Assembly: GCA_024686055.1 (NCBI GenBank)
Contig: JAIBDV010000118.1
Coordinates: forward strand, 1-8,169
DNA from: Neptuniibacter sp.
GTDB taxonomy: Bacteria; Pseudomonadota; Gammaproteobacteria; Pseudomonadales; Balneatricaceae
DNA: 8,169 bases
Direction: 5' to 3'
The notes below the pieces were generated by a model that worked only from the letters and a program-made list of their open reading frames with translations, did no database searches and was not told the DNA's origin. Below are positions 5,746 through 8,169 of the stretch, in pieces; the first letter of the stretch is position 1, and each line of letters opens with the position of its first letter. A program made the position numbers and the translations under genes.

Positions 5746-7611
5746 TTGAATGCCGTAAATCCTGTTACGGCGACTCAACGCCAGTTTATCTCCGGTAATG
5801 AAGCGGTGGCTCAGGCCGCTCGCGATGCCGGTTGTCGAGTCGCTGCTGCCTATCCGGGCACCCCGTCTACTGAAATTCTGGAATACGTCGCCAACTATTC
5901 CGACCTCTACGCCGAATGGTCCATCAACGAAAAAGTCTCACTGGAAGTCGCCATCGGTGCCTCAATGTCAGGCAGCCGCGCACTGTGTGCCATGAAACAT
6001 GTGGGCCTTAACGTCGCCTCCGACGCCCTGATGACCCAGACCCTGATCGGCGCTGTGGGCGGGCTGGTCATCGTGGTGGCCGATGATGTTGGCCTGTCAT
6101 CCTCGCAGAACGAGCAGGACTCCCGCTACTGGGGTCGCTTTGCCCATCTGCCAGTACTGGAGCCCTCTGACGCCCAGGAGGCCTATCAGCTGACCCGTGC
6201 CGCCTTTGATATCTCCGAACAGTTTGAGGTGCCGGTCATCGTCCGCCTGACCACCCGTATCTGCCATGTCAAAGGCGTGGTGGTGGCTGAACCCGCGGTG
6301 CAACATGAAGTCAGCGGCTTTCAGAAAGACCCGGCCCGTTTTGTCATGGTGCCTGGCAACGCCCGACATCGGATTCCTAAGATGCTGGCGCGCGATGGCA
6401 TCCTCAAAGATTTCGCCGAGCAGAGCGAGCTAAACCGCATAGATCCCGGCAGTGATCCACGCATGGGCATCGTCACCTCTGGCGCGGCTTACTACCATGT
6501 AAAAGAAGCCTTCCCGAATGCACCGGTGTTCAAGCTGGGCTTCAGCCACCCCGCACCCATCGAACGTATCCGCGCGTTCGCGGACAGCGTTGAAACACTG
6601 GTGGTGGTCGAAGAGGTCGAGCCGCTGCTGGAAACCGAACTCAAAGCCGCTGGCATTACTCTCAAGGGTAAAGATCTGCTGCCCCGCATTGGCGAACTGA
6701 CCCCGGCGGTACTACGCCCGGAGCTGTCCAGCCTGATCGGCATCGAACTAAAAAGCGCCAGCCTGATCCCCACCGCTGAAGTCTTCCCTCGGCCGCCCAC
6801 CATGTGTGTTGCCTGCCCGCATCTGGGCATTTACTACTGCCTGGCACACCTGCGTAACACCATTATCTCCGGTGATATCGGCTGCTACACCCTGGGTGCC
6901 GGCCACCCATGGAACGCACTGGACACTTGCATCAGCATGGGGGCCTCACTGTCGATGGCTGTCGGGCTGGATAAGGGCCGGGCACCTGGCGATGAGAAGA
7001 AAAACGTTATCGCCGTCATCGGTGACTCTACCTTCCTGCACATGGGGATGCAGGGCATGCTGGATATCACCTACAACAACGCTAATGTCACCGTGCTGTT
7101 GCTGGATAACCGTGCCGTAGGGATGACCGGTGGCCAGAATGCCCCTTCCTCCGGACTTAACCTGCGTGGCGAAGAGACCTGCCAGGTTGATTTTCGCAAA
7201 CTCTGTGAAGCACTCGGGGTTAAACCAGAGCGGATTACCGAGCTAAACCCCTACGAGCTGCCGACTCTGTTCAAAGCCCTGCGCAGCGAAACCAAAGTCG
7301 AAGGTCCATCGGTGATCATCACCAACCAGCCCTGTGTGCTGACCGAGCGCTACAGCCAGCTGCCACCGCTAAAAGTCGATCTGGACAAGTGCACCGGTTG
7401 TTCCAACTGTCTGGATGTCGGCTGCCCGGCGATTCTGGTGGAACGGCGTGAAACCGTGATCAAACCCAATGGCCGCGAAAAAGAGTTGTCCTTCGTCAAG
7501 ATCGACACCGCCGCCTGTACCGGCTGTGACCTGTGCACCGGCACTTGCGCCCCGGATGCCATCGTTCCGGCCATCAACACTAACGCCATCAATGCGGTAG
7601 AAGTGAAATGA
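5746..7611 (+). CDS. iorA: Indolepyruvate ferredoxin oxidoreductase, alpha subunit
   Basis: With IorB this cytoplasmic enzyme oxidatively decarboxylates arylpyruvates (indolepyruvate, phenylpyruvate) to aryl-acetyl-CoA and passes electrons to ferredoxin. The 621-residue length is usual for IorA. The N-terminal 2-oxoacid oxidoreductase domain has YPGTPSTEI (36-44) and NEKVSLE with E62. CVACPH (354-359) precedes the TPP-binding domain, which has GDST (426-429) and a conserved N455 followed by GMTGGQN. The C-terminus carries two 4Fe-4S motifs: C549, C552, C555 and C560, then Pro; and C591, C594, C597 and C601. The first set has a four-residue last gap; the second ends CAP rather than CP. Translation starts at TTG. 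iorB begins inside the stop codon region (ATGA), so the two are probably translationally coupled. Substrate preference cannot be read from sequence. Confidence 0.95.
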   Translation: MNAVNPVTATQRQFISGNEAVAQAARDAGCRVAAAYPGTPSTEILEYVANYSDLYAEWSINEKVSLEVAIGASMSGSRALCAMKHVGLNVASDALMTQTLIGAVGGLVIVVADDVGLSSSQNEQDSRYWGRFAHLPVLEPSDAQEAYQLTRAAFDISEQFEVPVIVRLTTRICHVKGVVVAEPAVQHEVSGFQKDPARFVMVPGNARHRIPKMLARDGILKDFAEQSELNRIDPGSDPRMGIVTSGAAYYHVKEAFPNAPVFKLGFSHPAPIERIRAFADSVETLVVVEEVEPLLETELKAAGITLKGKDLLPRIGELTPAVLRPELSSLIGIELKSASLIPTAEVFPRPPTMCVACPHLGIYYCLAHLRNTIISGDIGCYTLGAGHPWNALDTCISMGASLSMAVGLDKGRAPGDEKKNVIAVIGDSTFLHMGMQGMLDITYNNANVTVLLLDNRAVGMTGGQNAPSSGLNLRGEETCQVDFRKLCEALGVKPERITELNPYELPTLFKALRSETKVEGPSVIITNQPCVLTERYSQLPPLKVDLDKCTGCSNCLDVGCPAILVERRETVIKPNGREKELSFVKIDTAACTGCDLCTGTCAPDAIVPAINTNAINAVEVK

Positions 7612-8169
7612 GTGAATCAGTAGTCACCAATATTCTGGTCGCTGGCATCGGCGGCCAGGGCGTCATGACCGCCGCCGATATCATCGCCAGCACCGCGCTG
7701 GCCATGGGGCTGGATGTAAAGAAAACCGAAGTCGCTGGCATGGCCCAACGGGGTGGCGTGGTCACCTCCCATGTGCGCTTTGGCGAAAAAGTCCTGTCCC
7801 CCTCCATCCCGCCAGGTGAAGCCGAAATCCTGCTGGCTTTCGAACCTGCCGAGGCCCTGCGCTGGAGCAGCCACCTGCAACCCGACGGCATGGCGATGGT
7901 GAACACCTTCGCTCAGGAGCCCCCCGTTGTCTCGATCGGCCTGTTCGACTACCCGGACAACCCAATGGCCGACATGGCCAGATTGCCTCTCACCCTGCAC
8001 CACTACGATGCAGGCCACGCCGCCATCGAGCTGGGCGACCGCCGACTGGTTAACAGTATCATGCTGGGTGCCATCGCTGACCACCTGCCCTTCCCGGCAG
8101 AGGCGCTGCTGGAAAGCCTGTTGCAACGTTTCGCCCGTAAGGGTGAAAAACTGCTGCAACTAAATCAGC
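7608..8169 (+). CDS. iorB: Indolepyruvate ferredoxin oxidoreductase, beta subunit (partial, 3' end just outside window)
   Basis: This is the gamma-type pyruvate:ferredoxin oxidoreductase subunit that pairs with IorA. The frame is open for 187 codons to the right edge without a stop; family members are about 190-200 residues, so only a few codons are missing. The signatures are GIGGQGV (13-19) at the N-terminus and KTEVAGMAQRGGVVTSHVR (39-57), a strongly conserved pattern of the family. VNSIMLGAIADHLPFP near the C-terminus is also typical. The ATG at 7608 overlaps the iorA TGA (7609-7611) in an ATGA arrangement. There is no good Shine-Dalgarno of its own (GAAGTGAA lies just upstream), which fits coupling to iorA. 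Confidence 0.94.
   Translation, partial: MSESVVTNILVAGIGGQGVMTAADIIASTALAMGLDVKKTEVAGMAQRGGVVTSHVRFGEKVLSPSIPPGEAEILLAFEPAEALRWSSHLQPDGMAMVNTFAQEPPVVSIGLFDYPDNPMADMARLPLTLHHYDAGHAAIELGDRRLVNSIMLGAIADHLPFPAEALLESLLQRFARKGEKLLQLNQ

Noticed and set aside
7617..8159. 180-codon minus-strand frame at the right end
   Set aside because: It is antisense to iorB, which carries GIGGQGV and the AGMAQRGG motif in the plus-strand frame.

Overview
The window looks like core chromosome of a Gammaproteobacterium, moderately GC-rich by eye. A marine, Oceanospirillales- or Pseudomonas-like organism would fit. The support is a GDH180-type NAD-glutamate dehydrogenase of the Pseudomonas form, an E. coli-type riboflavin synthase, a YfcH-type atypical SDR and a proteobacterial BatD. 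The genus is inference. I see no insertion sequence, prophage, CRISPR array, tRNA or rRNA.

Layout from left to right. The 5' part of a very large NAD-specific glutamate dehydrogenase gene lies on the minus strand and runs off the left edge (1-1859). A 350-base divergent control region follows (1860-2209), then batD on the plus strand (2210-3766). A perfect 10-bp inverted repeat (3797-3818) separates batD from the convergent yfcH-like gene on the minus strand (3834-4721). A 129-base divergent region separates yfcH from the riboflavin synthase gene (4851-5465, plus). After a strong hairpin and about 225 further non-coding bases come iorA (5746-7611, plus) and iorB (7608 to the right edge, plus). 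iorA and iorB overlap by 4 bases. iorB lacks only its last few codons.

How the genes relate. Only iorA and iorB clearly form one operon and one enzyme: a ferredoxin-dependent, TPP-containing 2-oxoacid oxidoreductase for arylpyruvates made by transamination of aromatic amino acids. The glutamate dehydrogenase returns 2-oxoglutarate from the glutamate that such transaminations produce, so both ends of the window fit amino-acid catabolism. This link is inference. Riboflavin synthase supplies the flavin precursor. YfcH has no settled function. BatD normally works with MoxR/BatA/BatB-type proteins, none of which is encoded beside it here.

I do not see a new multi-gene system. The points most worth a second look are the isolated batD next to gdhB, the two-gene IorAB with a TTG start for iorA, and several inverted repeats in the three control regions.
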